From positions 1-64,000 of the forward strand of contig JAJDYE010000007.1 of NCBI GenBank assembly GCA_022822905.1: 64,000 nt of DNA. The letters run 5' to 3'. How positions within the stretch are numbered: position 1 is the first letter of the stretch; every line of letters starts with the position of its first letter. Made by a program: the position numbers and the translations under genes. Below the pieces are notes generated by a model, which was not told the origin of the DNA, did no database searches, and saw only the letters and a list, made by a program, of their open reading frames with translations. Shown here one piece after another: positions 1 to 8,089 of the stretch. This DNA is from Acidimicrobiia bacterium (GTDB lineage: Bacteria > Actinomycetota > Acidimicrobiia > Acidimicrobiales > Bin134).

Positions 1-217
1 TGAGGCTGCCGATGAGGCCGGGCTCGACGGGGTGTTCGTCTGGGACCATGTGCTCAGCCCGGTTGAGGGCAACTGGCCGATTGCCGATCCTTGGGTGGCC
101 CTGGCTGTGGCGGCAACTCGCAGCCGGCGGATCAGGATCGAGCCGATGGTCACCCCGCTGGCCCGTCGCAGGCTCATCAACGTGTCGCAGGCGACGCTGT
201 CTCTCGACCAGCTCAGC
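1..217 (+). pseudogene. 5'-truncated copy of the luciferase-like oxidoreductase gene at 7226
   Basis: Reading from base 2, this stretch translates to the same FMN/F420 luciferase-like N-terminal segment (VFVWDHVLSPVEGNWPIADP and onward) as the intact gene at 7226-8032. Bases 1-217 match 7297-7513 with about three substitutions, then the match stops abruptly in the middle of the reading frame. The frame runs on into unrelated sequence to a stop at 440-442, so any product would be a chimera. The gene start lies left of the window, so the full extent of the copy is unknown. It marks the left edge of the inserted block 218-7225. Confidence 0.85.
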
Positions 218-309
218 ATCGGTGGTGCATCCTCACACGATCCAAGAGCACGCTTCTTGAGAAGACCCCGGTATCTTCAAGGCTTAGAGAATCAGGTTTC
301 CAAGGAGGC

Positions 310-2019
310 ATGTCGGTGGGAGTGGTTCAAGCGGGGCAAAGCGCGCGCTCGCCCCAAGGCATTTTGGTTCAGTGGGCCAATGAGCAGGAGCCTTGGGCAC
401 GCGTCCTCGTCGCGGCCGTGCTCGAAAAGCGGGGATCAATAGAGGACGACGTGGTCGATGAGTCGTTCGAAATCCTGCTTCGAGCAAATGGCCTAGGTGA
501 TGACGCCGCTTCCGTCGATGTGCCAATGCTTGTCGATGATGCAATATCAGCCATAGAAGATGCGCCGATGACCCTCGACCGGTTGAGGGATGTTGTGGGA
601 GTTAACGCCCTCGCAGCAGACCAAACTGTTGAGTTCGACCAAAATCTCACGATTCTCTTCGGACAGAACGGTTCAGGAAAAACAGGATATGCGAGGATCA
701 TCAAGCGGGCTGCCGGAGCGCGCTCCCTTGAAGACATCCTGGGCAATTTGGCCTCAGATGAATCTTCACCTGAGCCTACGGCCTGCTTTGACCTGACTGT
801 TGACGGCACATCCCAAACTGTCGATTGGTCTAACGACACTGGACTCGCCCCACTGAACCGGATCAGGGTTTTTGATTCTCAGACGGCGACTCTGCACGTT
901 GACAGCGACCTCGCGTACATCTTCACGCCAGCCGAGCTTGCCCGCTTCACCGACGTCACAGACGCCATCGTTGCAGTCCAAGATCGGGTCACAAGCGAGA
1001 AGGCGGCACGTCAGGAGGCGTCTTGCCTGTCCCCAAATCCATTCACCGCCGGAACCCCGGTCCATGACCTCGTTCAGAACTTGGGGCCCGAAACCTCACT
1101 TGCGGAACTGAATGACCTTGCCACGCTCCAGGACGATTCTGAGGAGAGCCTCAAGAAACTGCGGGCTGACTACGCGTCTCTCGCATCAGGCCCCGACAAC
1201 ACGCAGAAAGTCGGTTTGCAACGGCAACTGGATGACCTGACAGACCTGAAGGCGATTCTCTCCGCGCTGGAATTGTTTGACGCCTCTAGGTACAACGAGG
1301 CGCTGGCAAGAGTTGCGGAAGCTCGTACTGCTGTGAACGAGTTGCGGGCAACCTTGATCGACGCAGATCATCAGGCCGCTGAACCTAGCGATGCTTGGCA
1401 AGACTTCATCGAAGCCGGCCAGGCGTACGCAGAGCATTTGGGTTTCAGCCAGTACCCCCAAGACCACGATGTGTGCCTGTATTGCCGCCAGCCCCTCGAA
1501 ACTGAGGCCCTCTCGCTGCTCAGGCGGTACGGCGATTTTCTAACGGGAGCCGCCCAAACCCAATTGAAGGTCCAGCTCCAGGCTCTAGAAGAGAGCATCC
1601 CATCGTTGACTGCGACACAGATCCAAAGCTCACGAAGCGCTCTCTCCACTGTTGAAGACGACTCCGACCCGAGGCAGATCGCCGTACGTCTGCTGGACGA
1701 TACGGAGGCTGCACTGCATCTCATCGAGAATCGTCAAGCCTGCACACATCTAGACCTTGCTCAGCATTCCCGTGACTTGAAGTCTCCCGTCCAAGCTCTT
1801 CATGACCGCCTAACCAGCGAAAAGCAGGCGCAAGAGGACAAGCAGAAAGACCAGGGGCAGGTGCTCGACGACCTGCAGCGCAAGATCAATGAGCTCGACG
1901 ACCGAATCAAGCTGAGCACCCATCTAGATCAGATCAAAGACTGCGTAGCGAATGCGAAGGCCGCGCAGCGGCTTGGCGAACTAGACCAAGAATCTCGAAT
2001 AGCGTGCGAGCCTCTCTGA
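310..2019 (+). CDS. AAA_13/RloC-like SMC-type ATPase, N-terminal part (frameshifted gene)
   Basis: This is the N-terminal half of an SMC-like ATPase of the AAA_13 class (Pfam PF13166), to which the anticodon nucleases RloC and PrrC belong. With the ATG at 310 (AAGGAGG directly upstream, though spaced tightly) the product is 569 aa. Walker A FGQNGSGKTG lies near residues 117-126. A long charged coiled-coil-like region follows, and a CLYC pair near residues 389-392 could be a zinc-hook apex as in RloC. It ends at a TGA at 2017-2019, while the expected ABC signature and Walker B continue in another frame from about 2004. One indel near 2000-2016 most likely broke a single gene. A defence role is inferred from the family, not shown. 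Confidence 0.7.
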   Translation: MSVGVVQAGQSARSPQGILVQWANEQEPWARVLVAAVLEKRGSIEDDVVDESFEILLRANGLGDDAASVDVPMLVDDAISAIEDAPMTLDRLRDVVGVNALAADQTVEFDQNLTILFGQNGSGKTGYARIIKRAAGARSLEDILGNLASDESSPEPTACFDLTVDGTSQTVDWSNDTGLAPLNRIRVFDSQTATLHVDSDLAYIFTPAELARFTDVTDAIVAVQDRVTSEKAARQEASCLSPNPFTAGTPVHDLVQNLGPETSLAELNDLATLQDDSEESLKKLRADYASLASGPDNTQKVGLQRQLDDLTDLKAILSALELFDASRYNEALARVAEARTAVNELRATLIDADHQAAEPSDAWQDFIEAGQAYAEHLGFSQYPQDHDVCLYCRQPLETEALSLLRRYGDFLTGAAQTQLKVQLQALEESIPSLTATQIQSSRSALSTVEDDSDPRQIAVRLLDDTEAALHLIENRQACTHLDLAQHSRDLKSPVQALHDRLTSEKQAQEDKQKDQGQVLDDLQRKINELDDRIKLSTHLDQIKDCVANAKAAQRLGELDQESRIACEPL

Positions 2020-2885
2020 CGAGAGCCTCAAGTCGTGCAAGCCAGGAACTTGCCAATCAAGACTTCGAACTCCGCTTTGCGGAGGAATGCGCCGCCCTGG
2101 ATGCACCATCCGTCACCCTTGGCTTCAAGGGCCAACAAGGGTCCGTGAAGCGGAAGAAAAGCGTATTCAACCATCGTCCATCGAAGGTCTTGTCCGAGGG
2201 CGAGCAGAAGGTGTTGGCACTCGCCGACTTCTTGGCCGAGAGCCGCATGCACAACTCCAAGCATCCGATCATCTTCGACGACCCGGTGTCCAGCCTCGAC
2301 TATCGACGTCTCAAAAACGTGGCAGCCAGGCTCGCCCAACTAGCCGAAGAACACCAGGTAATAGTCCTTACCCACAACATCATGTTCGCAGCCGAATTGC
2401 TCAGCCATCGCAAAGGCAGTGGTAAGCGGACCCGCTTCATGGAAGTACGCGACTCCGGCACCGAAAAGGGAGTCGTTGCCCCAAATGTCGAGCCCCGGTT
2501 GGAAACGCCTCCAAATCTGTCAAAGCGTGTTGAGAAAGCCATCAGTGAGGCATCGCAAGCTGACCCATCCTCGCAAGACGCCTTGATCGCCCACGCCTAC
2601 AGCCTGATGCGAAGCTGGTGCGAAGCCTTCGCTGAGCAGGAACTCCTGGGTAATGTAAGCCAGCGCTATCGGGCGAACATCATGATGACACTGCTCAACA
2701 AGATCAAGGTCGAACGCCTCAACGATGCGATAGCTGTCCTATCCCCCGCATTCGATCGCATATGCCGCTACATCGACGCCCACTCACACCCGCACGAACA
2801 AAGCAACGTGAGGAGAACCTCTGCGGAACTCCAGCAGGACTGGGCCGAACTAATGAAGATGCGCGATCAGTACCAAGGGTCTTGA
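2004..2885 (+). CDS. AAA_13/RloC-like ATPase, C-terminal part
   Basis: This is the other half of the preceding ATPase, shifted in frame and overlapping it by 16 bases. It carries the ABC signature LSEGEQKVLALADFLAE, Walker B PIIFDDPVSSLD and the switch histidine in VLTHN. Walker A lies in the upstream frame, so neither part alone can form a full ATPase. The C-terminal 120 residues (ending RICRYIDAHSHPHE) occupy the position of the effector region in RloC-like proteins, but I cannot identify a catalytic triad with certainty. The GTG at 2004 has no obvious RBS. A two-subunit gene is possible, but a broken single gene or a sequencing indel is likelier. Confidence 0.65.
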   Translation: MRASLTRASSRASQELANQDFELRFAEECAALDAPSVTLGFKGQQGSVKRKKSVFNHRPSKVLSEGEQKVLALADFLAESRMHNSKHPIIFDDPVSSLDYRRLKNVAARLAQLAEEHQVIVLTHNIMFAAELLSHRKGSGKRTRFMEVRDSGTEKGVVAPNVEPRLETPPNLSKRVEKAISEASQADPSSQDALIAHAYSLMRSWCEAFAEQELLGNVSQRYRANIMMTLLNKIKVERLNDAIAVLSPAFDRICRYIDAHSHPHEQSNVRRTSAELQQDWAELMKMRDQYQGS

Positions 2886-3517
2886 GGCCACCCCATCACA
2901 AGTCGGCCATCCGCAGGAGCAAGTCAGCGAGTCCGAAAAGGGGACAGCCGGCTTCTTGGGCACGCACAGGGCAGACCTCGACCCTCCGTATAGGCCTCCG
3001 GAGGACTCAGACGAAGGAGGCGAGCACTATGAACGGTACGACGATAAAGCAACCCTAAGCGCGTCCCGCGTTCAACCCCCAATAACTGCATTACTCCCAG
3101 AAGACGAGCCAGAAGTTGAGGACGCGAAATTTGCAGACTGATGTGCACGTGTCTGCTTGCCCGCCATCACTACGCTTAACGCGTAGTGATGGCGGGGGCG
3201 TTGAGCCTCTCAGGGCCAGGTTGAAGCGTGGACGACCGTTGGGCAGACCTGCCATCGGGGTAAAAGCCAGTCGGCAGTCCAGCCAATGCGTCTCTTGTCA
3301 TTCGCTCGCTCGAGCCCCGCATCTGAGATGGCACGCGGTGGTCAGCCGGCTCCACCAGGGCAGCGCTGAGTCCTCCAGGAGGGTCTTTGGCTCAATGGTT
3401 TCAAGAACGCTGGCGAGTTCGCGATGCCTCGCCGCCGCCGCTGCAATCTCCATCCCCGAAGTCATCAAACGGCTGCCTCGCTCAGATGGGTCTGTTGACC
3501 AATAGGGGAGGCGGGGA
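2886..3517. other. Non-coding or decayed stretch
   Basis: I see no convincing gene in these 632 bases. The open frames present have no family resemblance. One short ATG with a strong AAGGAGG (near 3017-3035) opens only nine codons before a stop and could be a leader or the start of a lost gene. The perfect hairpin at 3160-3196 is the one clear structure. Confidence 0.5.
3160..3196. repeat. Perfect 16-bp hairpin
   Basis: Arms CCCGCCATCACTACGC (3160-3175) and its exact reverse complement (3181-3196) flank a TTAAC loop. There is no T-run on either side, so it is not a classic intrinsic terminator. It lies between the plus-strand ATPase remnant and the minus-strand gene at 3518-4249, where a bidirectional transcription stop would fit. 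Confidence 0.75.
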
Positions 3518-4249
3518 TCACGAGGCCGACGGGGTCTTGAGCTGGTCGTCCATTAGGTACAAGTACCTGCTGATCGTGCCCGTCATCGTTCGCCCGTTCT
3601 CCTGAGCCGGACCCAGAGTCCACATTCTGGTAATAGCCCTGGCTGCTCTTTGGAGGGTCTCTGTTTGGATTGCAGCCAAGGCGGGATACCACTGGCGGCT
3701 GAATGATGCAGGGTCTGATTCCATCAGGGGGAACCACTTTGGGTCGGCCCTACATATGTCCATTTCAATGGCCCCCCAAAGCTCTAGCGGACTCTCCGAA
3801 TTTGCGTTTCCGTCGAGCATCGTGTCGAGGTCGTGATACCGACCACCTGACCCAAGCTCGCTCAACACATCAAGCATGGCTCGCCAGAGTTCATTGGAAG
3901 CGAGGAATTCGATATCGCCCCTGATGGCGGGACGATCTGTGAAGGTTTCATCACGGCGGCAAGCTGCCAATACGTCGTCGAGCAGCCCTGAGAGGACATG
4001 TCCATACTGGTTCCTAAATTGTCTCGATGATGGGAGGCTGCCCTCTTCACTCAGCTGTATGAGAGCTCTCGTCACCTTGAGGAGACGCTCAAAGCCCTGC
4101 GCCAACAAATGCAAACCGACGATTCTTCGATCTTCTCTGGCATCCCACTCAGCGATAGTTTGGATGCCTTCCCCAACGAAGGTCACCGCTGTTTCGGTCT
4201 CGAAAATGAAGGCTAGGCGGCGGTCCACGCCAAAGGTCTCTTCAGGCAT
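3518..4249 (-). CDS. Hypothetical protein, possibly all-helical
   Basis: A 243-aa protein from an ATG at 4249. I do not recognise the family. The middle (around residues 50-100) is helical in character and contains RQFRNQYGHVLSGLLDD, whose Arg...Asn...His spacing faintly recalls HEPN domains, but no clear RxxxxH motif is present. It has no signal peptide or membrane segment. It is the only minus-strand gene in the 1-7225 block. Upstream (4250-4420) two overlapping frames would join into a plausible 40-residue peptide if one base were lost, so a second decayed small gene may precede it. Confidence 0.55.
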   Translation of the reverse strand: MPEETFGVDRRLAFIFETETAVTFVGEGIQTIAEWDAREDRRIVGLHLLAQGFERLLKVTRALIQLSEEGSLPSSRQFRNQYGHVLSGLLDDVLAACRRDETFTDRPAIRGDIEFLASNELWRAMLDVLSELGSGGRYHDLDTMLDGNANSESPLELWGAIEMDICRADPKWFPLMESDPASFSRQWYPALAAIQTETLQRAARAITRMWTLGPAQENGRTMTGTISRYLYLMDDQLKTPSAS

Positions 4250-4461
4250 CCTTGAGAAGCTACGCGCCTGTGGTCACTCTGGCTCCATGGATTTGAGATC
4301 AAGCCGCTGCTGAACGCGCCTTATGCCCTCGAGGCCCTCATCGGCAAGCGATCGATAGTTGTGGCCACGCGGGCAAGGTGAAGATGGCCCTCTGCCATTG
4401 AACTGTTCCCCTCAAATTACCCTGCTGTAATTGTCATACCCTCCCGGTATGCTCGCGCGCC

Positions 4462-4614
4462 ATGAGAAGTACATTCGTCTTCGCCCTTGGACTAGCAATA
4501 GTGATCCCAATGCTATTCGGCAACTTCTGGTTCATTGCCGTGATCGGATACCTCGCCGAAACTGCAGCAGAGTCCATAGTGGACAAGCTCCCCAACTCAA
4601 TCGCACCCGACTAA
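4462..4614 (+). CDS. Small single-pass membrane protein (50 aa)
   Basis: The ATG at 4462 opens 50 codons ending at TAA 4612-4614. The product begins MRSTFVFALGLAIVIPMLFG and continues hydrophobic (NFWFIAVIGYLAE) to about residue 32, then turns polar and acidic (SIVDKLPNSIAPD). This is the pattern of a tiny membrane protein with one or two short membrane segments. No family is recognised and there is no strong Shine-Dalgarno, so coding status is uncertain. It lies just before an HNH remnant and the TIGR04255 operon. Confidence 0.4.
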   Translation: MRSTFVFALGLAIVIPMLFGNFWFIAVIGYLAETAAESIVDKLPNSIAPD

Positions 4615-4619
4615 AACTC

Positions 4620-4892
4620 CAGGTCAGCACCGGTGAACGCTGTCTAGGACCCCGCGGGCACAATTGCTGGTGGGATTCGTCAACAGGCCCTAAAGGCACC
4701 CTCTACAAAAGCCGCATGCACAGCGTGGACAACCTCCAAGCCGCACACCCCGACTGCAACAAACGCAAAGGCAACTCAGTGCGGATACGAGACTGGCGGC
4801 ACTCCACAATGCCGCCGCTGCCGGTTGCCGACAGCACCACCGGCGACGGTGTATTCACCGTCCCCTGGTACAAATCCCCCAGTTTGGGGTAA
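4620..4892 (+). pseudogene. HNH endonuclease C-terminal remnant
   Basis: The translated frame contains SVDNLQAAHPDCNKRKGN, a good match to the final part of HNH nuclease folds (DNL..CN..KG), preceded by CLGPRGHNCWW, which could be the zinc-binding CxxC-like half. The catalytic His-containing segment expected between them is not recognisable, and the frame upstream (from 4431) overlaps the small membrane protein in another register. I read it as a truncated or decayed HNH gene. The stop is TAA 4890-4892. Confidence 0.4.
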
Positions 4893-4936
4893 AATTAGTT
4901 ATAGCCTTACGCTGCGTGGCGATGGAGAACAACTAG

Positions 4937-5707
4937 GTGACTGACGGAACTGGGCTGCCGGAATACGAACGCCCACCCGTGGTCGAGGTCGCTCTTACCG
5001 TGCAGCTCAAAGAGTCTGTGCCTATAGACGTAGATGCCCTCGCCGCAGGGTGGCCCGAATGCGAGCTGAGCATGCGCCCGCTGCTGCCGCAAATGGGTAC
5101 CCGGCCAGGCGTGTTCGAGCGTCCTGACGACGAATCAGAAGACGGCAGGCTATGGCTTGCCGCTCCCGACGGCAATCGCGTGACCCAGATACAGCATGAT
5201 CGCTTGGCGGTGCATTGGACCAAAGGTCAGCCCGACGAGAACTACCCCCGCTTCTCGTCGTTGCGAGCAGCCCTTGTCGATGCCTGGGAAAAGCTGGACA
5301 GCGTACTCGACGACACGCCAATCCCCGACATTTGCCAAGTGCTCTACATAAACCACGTCGGCGCTGAAAGCGAGTGGGAAGGCCCCGAGGACACACGGGA
5401 CATCCTGACCTCATGGCGCGGTGAAACAAGCGACGACTTCCTACCCGCCCCCGTCGTCTCCGCTGCGTACCTTCACTTCCACATGCCCGAACCCGGCAAA
5501 TGGCTCGATGTCGAAACAGGCCCCATCCGCGACGACAACGACGAACCAGTCCTTGCGATCTACCTGGGTGCAAGGGGCCAAGCAAGCTCCGAGCAGTTGG
5601 AAGGCGCTCTTGAATTCATGGACCTCGCCCACGAGTGGATCGTCCGGGGGTTCACCTCCCTCACCACACAGAAAGCCCACGATATTTGGAGGAGAAAGCA
5701 GCGATGA
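4937..5707 (+). CDS. TIGR04255 family protein
   Basis: A 256-aa protein from the GTG at 4937, with GGAG about nine bases upstream. The N-terminus (YERPPVVEVALTVQL) and the C-terminus (HEWIVRGFTSLTTQKAHDIW) are the two hallmark blocks of the TIGR04255 family, a sporadically distributed family of unknown function whose members often end in this RGF..LTT..H..W motif. It is soluble, with no signal peptide. It heads an operon: its stop overlaps the next start by four bases (ATGA). The family occurs patchily in accessory DNA, so a defence or conflict role is plausible but unproven. Confidence 0.8.
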   Translation: MTDGTGLPEYERPPVVEVALTVQLKESVPIDVDALAAGWPECELSMRPLLPQMGTRPGVFERPDDESEDGRLWLAAPDGNRVTQIQHDRLAVHWTKGQPDENYPRFSSLRAALVDAWEKLDSVLDDTPIPDICQVLYINHVGAESEWEGPEDTRDILTSWRGETSDDFLPAPVVSAAYLHFHMPEPGKWLDVETGPIRDDNDEPVLAIYLGARGQASSEQLEGALEFMDLAHEWIVRGFTSLTTQKAHDIWRRKQR

Positions 5708-6213
5708 CGGCTCTAGCAATCCAACCTCTCACACAGCCGCAACCGGAAGACAACTGCAAACGGGGTTGCCTCTGGGATGAGGAAACCATTACAAAGCCCC
5801 CCACTTGTTTCCCCAGCAACCTTGGCATCTCATTTATAGGAGCTTACCCAAGCCCTCTAATCATCGAGATTGACGAGCTGGCCCAGTTGGAGGACGGGTG
5901 GTACGACACGGACGGGGAGCCAGGGGTAGCCCCCACCAGGGACGTGCTCGCCTACGCACGCAAGCTTGCAGAACTCATCGAATTTGCGGGTTTCCCCCTC
6001 CCCCATGTTTTCCCAACCGTAGAAGGCGGCATCTCAGCAGAGTGGTCGCTAGGCCCCATTGCGGCGAACATCGAATTCCACTCCACCCATGAGGGGGCAA
6101 CTGTTGCCTCACGAGACAGGAGAACAGGTCGATTCGATTACCGGGAAAACGTCTTGGTCAACGAGGAATTCTTGATGCACTGGCTAATTGATCTCTCAAA
6201 TAGAGCACGGTGA
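5704..6213 (+). CDS. Hypothetical protein, second gene of the TIGR04255 operon
   Basis: A 169-aa protein. The start at ATG 5704 is chosen because it overlaps the upstream stop (ATGA) and follows GGAGGAGAAAGCAGCG. Visible features are an N-terminal Cys-containing stretch (NCKRGCLWDEE), a central LEDGWYDTDGEPGVAPTRDVL segment and a C-terminal block rich in beta-strand-like residues (ISAEWSLGPIAANIEF). Proteins with an ..L..L.DGW.D..G..P.. core recur as unnamed partners in small operons. I do not know a function. It is translationally coupled on both sides. Confidence 0.7.
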   Translation: MTALAIQPLTQPQPEDNCKRGCLWDEETITKPPTCFPSNLGISFIGAYPSPLIIEIDELAQLEDGWYDTDGEPGVAPTRDVLAYARKLAELIEFAGFPLPHVFPTVEGGISAEWSLGPIAANIEFHSTHEGATVASRDRRTGRFDYRENVLVNEEFLMHWLIDLSNRAR

Positions 6214-6602
6214 CAGAACCCCCACTGGTCGCAGGTGAAACACTCATTGCCGACCAAAGCGAGATACTCAGGCGGCAAATACATCCAGATTTTTTGAAGG
6301 ATGGGTTGATCTCACGCCAAGCGTTCGACACCAGGAATAAACAGGTATCGGTGACAAGGGATGCAATTGTCACCGCAGAGCAGGCATATTTCGACTATCC
6401 GAACCAAACTATTGGTAGTTGTGTCGTGACAGTGGCCGATGTAGTCAACTGCGGCTTGCGAACCGTAGATGATTCTGGTGTCGAGGGGGTCCCGGAGGGG
6501 CATGCATATATAGACATGCGGGGGTGCAGCAATAGGAAAGCGCGCGATATGGCAATGGCCCTGCAGGACATAGCCAACAGAAATGGCATAACAAACCCCT
6601 AG
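6210..6602 (+). CDS. Hypothetical protein, third gene of the TIGR04255 operon
   Basis: A 130-aa protein from the GTG at 6210, which overlaps the preceding TGA (GTGA). The pattern IHPDFLKDGLISRQAF...VSVTRD....AEQAYFDY, then HAYIDMRGCSNRKARDMAMALQDIA, resembles a recurrent unnamed family of small soluble proteins with an HP.F..DG..S.QAF core. It lacks membrane segments. Base composition is lower in GC than flanking chromosomal genes. Its strict coupling to the two upstream genes suggests the three products work together, which is inference from gene order. Confidence 0.7.
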   Translation: MTEPPLVAGETLIADQSEILRRQIHPDFLKDGLISRQAFDTRNKQVSVTRDAIVTAEQAYFDYPNQTIGSCVVTVADVVNCGLRTVDDSGVEGVPEGHAYIDMRGCSNRKARDMAMALQDIANRNGITNP

Positions 6603-6663
6603 TTCGTCTCTTGACAAATCCCCTGGTCACGGGTTTGTAAACAGCGTTTACCGAAATGGTGGT

Positions 6664-6807
6664 ATGGCGTACAGGTTATGGGGAGTTGCATTCGAGCAGG
6701 ATTCGTGCCCTGAATGCGGTCGAGCACGACCGAGCGACCGTCCATATTTCTGGTATGACCGGGTACGGTGTCCGTACTGCTGGGCCGACCTGACGGCGGA
6801 AGCGTGA
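6664..6807 (+). CDS. Tiny zinc-ribbon protein (47 aa)
   Basis: The ATG at 6664 opens 47 codons to TGA 6805-6807. Two Cys pairs (CPEC near residue 15 and CPYC near residue 37) are spaced as in a zinc ribbon, with Tyr/Trp-rich sequence between them. No DNA-binding extension is visible. It is followed three bases later by another Cys-containing small gene and probably shares its transcript. Function unknown. Confidence 0.55.
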   Translation: MAYRLWGVAFEQDSCPECGRARPSDRPYFWYDRVRCPYCWADLTAEA

Positions 6808-6810
6808 AGC

Positions 6811-7089
6811 GTGCCAGATAGACAGCACGGATTCGAGTACCGCAACATCGACTACGGCGACAATGAGGAGTCTTGCCTGCTGGATTCGATAGAACACCTA
6901 GGAGTGGAATTCCGTGGGTATCAAAGCACTCGTTACGTCCGGCTGTATGAACAGGGCAAACAGACGCTGATCGTGTGCATGACGTGCGAGCGCTCTATGT
7001 ACGAGTGGAAGAAAGGTCCGAATGCTTGGGAGTACAACCCCATGCTCGGGCCGCACGCTCAGTCATGCGACGGCAGAACACACCTGTGA
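6811..7089 (+). CDS. Small Cys-containing hypothetical protein (92 aa)
   Basis: It starts at the GTG at 6811, three bases after the zinc-ribbon gene stop. The N-terminal half is acidic and aromatic (FEYRNIDYGDNEES). The C-terminal half holds a CMTC pair near residue 55 and one further Cys (QSCDG), so a metal site is possible. I recognise no family. It is the last gene before the duplicated luciferase-like gene, so it sits near the right edge of the island. Confidence 0.5.
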   Translation: MPDRQHGFEYRNIDYGDNEESCLLDSIEHLGVEFRGYQSTRYVRLYEQGKQTLIVCMTCERSMYEWKKGPNAWEYNPMLGPHAQSCDGRTHL

Positions 7090-7100
7090 CCAGCGGTGCC

Positions 7101-7170
7101 ACAAAAAGTGGCCCCGCCATGCCCTGCTGGGCAGGCCAGGCGGGGAATACTGATAGACAGACTAGCCGAG
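7101..7170 (-). repeat. Dispersed hairpin element, copy 1
   Basis: The block reads ACAAAAA, a short gap, CCCCGCC (7112-7118), an inner CCTGC/GCAGG hairpin, GGCGGGG (7139-7145), then about 16 bases and CTAGCCGAG. The same arrangement recurs at 10411-10480. On the minus strand it has intrinsic-terminator form: a GC-rich stem followed by a T-run. No minus-strand gene clearly reads into it, so it may be a small RNA end or a repeat family. Confidence 0.6.
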
Positions 7171-7225
7171 TGCGGCGCTGGCCAAAGCGAGAATTTCTTC
7201 ACCCATCCCCAAACTAGGGTCGGGA

Positions 7226-8032
7226 GTGGTGCGACATGGGTTGACGATGCCGTTGTTCGGGGCGTTGGCGGACCTGGTGGCGTTTGGGGATATCGCTGAG
7301 GCTGCCGATGAGGCCGGGCTTGACGGGGTGTTCGTCTGGGACCATGTGCTCAGCCCGGTTGAGGGCAACTGGCCGATTGCCGATCCTTGGGTGGCCCTGG
7401 CTGTGGCGGCAACTCGCAGCCGGCGGATCAGGATCGGGCCGATGGTCACCCCGCTGGCTCGTCGCAGGCTCATCAACGTGTCGCAGGCGACGCTGTCTCT
7501 CGACCAGCTCAGCGCAGGAAGGGTGATCCTCGGGCTCGGCCTCGGCAGCGACCGGGCCCGGGAGCTCTCGGCCTTCGGCGAGCCCGACGACCCCGCCGAG
7601 CGGGCGGCGAAGCTGACCGAGGGGGCCGAGCTGTTGGGCCGCCTGTGGTCCCAAGAGCGAGTGCAGCACCGCACCGGCGCATGGGTGGTCGACGATGTGC
7701 AGGTCCATCGCCTCCACGGCCGGCGCCGCCGCATCCCCATCTGGTTTGGCTGCGCCCATGGGTCTTTGGCCCCGGCTCGACGAGCAGCGCACTATGACGG
7801 CATCTATCCGATCGACACCGATGTCGAGGGCTTCAAGCGCATCGTCGACGTCGTGTTCGAACAGCGGGGCTCGCTCGAGGGGTTCGACTTCGCCTGCCCG
7901 GCCCACCCCAGCATCGACACCGCGCCATTCGCCGAGGCCGGCGCAACCTGGCTGCTCCACGCCTTCTGGCCCGGCAACACCCCAGACCAAGTCCTCCGCT
8001 TCATCACGCGGTTTGCTAAGGGGTACGTCTAA
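7226..8032 (+). CDS. LLM class flavin-dependent oxidoreductase (F420-type)
   Basis: A 268-aa luciferase-like monooxygenase fold protein. The family (including F420-dependent oxidoreductases of actinobacteria) transfers hydride or oxidises substrates with FMN or F420, so a cytosolic role in oxidation of an unknown small molecule is expected. Visible family signatures are DEAGLDGVFVWDHV near residue 30, the central LSAGRVILGLGLGSD near 97-111, and GATWLLHAFWPG at the C-terminus. GTG at 7226 is used; GTG at 7229 is an alternative. The segment 7297-7513 is duplicated at 1-217. A substrate cannot be assigned. Confidence 0.85.
   Translation: MVRHGLTMPLFGALADLVAFGDIAEAADEAGLDGVFVWDHVLSPVEGNWPIADPWVALAVAATRSRRIRIGPMVTPLARRRLINVSQATLSLDQLSAGRVILGLGLGSDRARELSAFGEPDDPAERAAKLTEGAELLGRLWSQERVQHRTGAWVVDDVQVHRLHGRRRRIPIWFGCAHGSLAPARRAAHYDGIYPIDTDVEGFKRIVDVVFEQRGSLEGFDFACPAHPSIDTAPFAEAGATWLLHAFWPGNTPDQVLRFITRFAKGYV
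7297..7513 (+). repeat. Right copy of the 217-bp direct repeat flanking the island
   Basis: It is nearly identical to 1-217, in the same orientation, with about three mismatches. The repeat lies inside the intact luciferase-like gene, whereas the left copy is truncated at its 3' end. The left limit of homology is outside the window. Together the pair brackets 218-7296. Confidence 0.9.
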
Positions 8033-8089
8033 GCCTTTCGCCGATAGATGGGGAGTCGGGCAGCACCGTCATCTTGTCTCAGACTCGAC

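Noticed and set aside
2956..3141. 61-aa acidic ORF
   Set aside because: It has a TTG start with no RBS, no recognisable family and an overlap with the decayed zone. The composition alone is not enough.
4250..4420. Small minus-strand gene ahead of 3518-4249
   Set aside because: A plausible 40-residue peptide appears only if one base is removed, and neither frame alone has both a start and a sensible end. Too weak to list as a gene.
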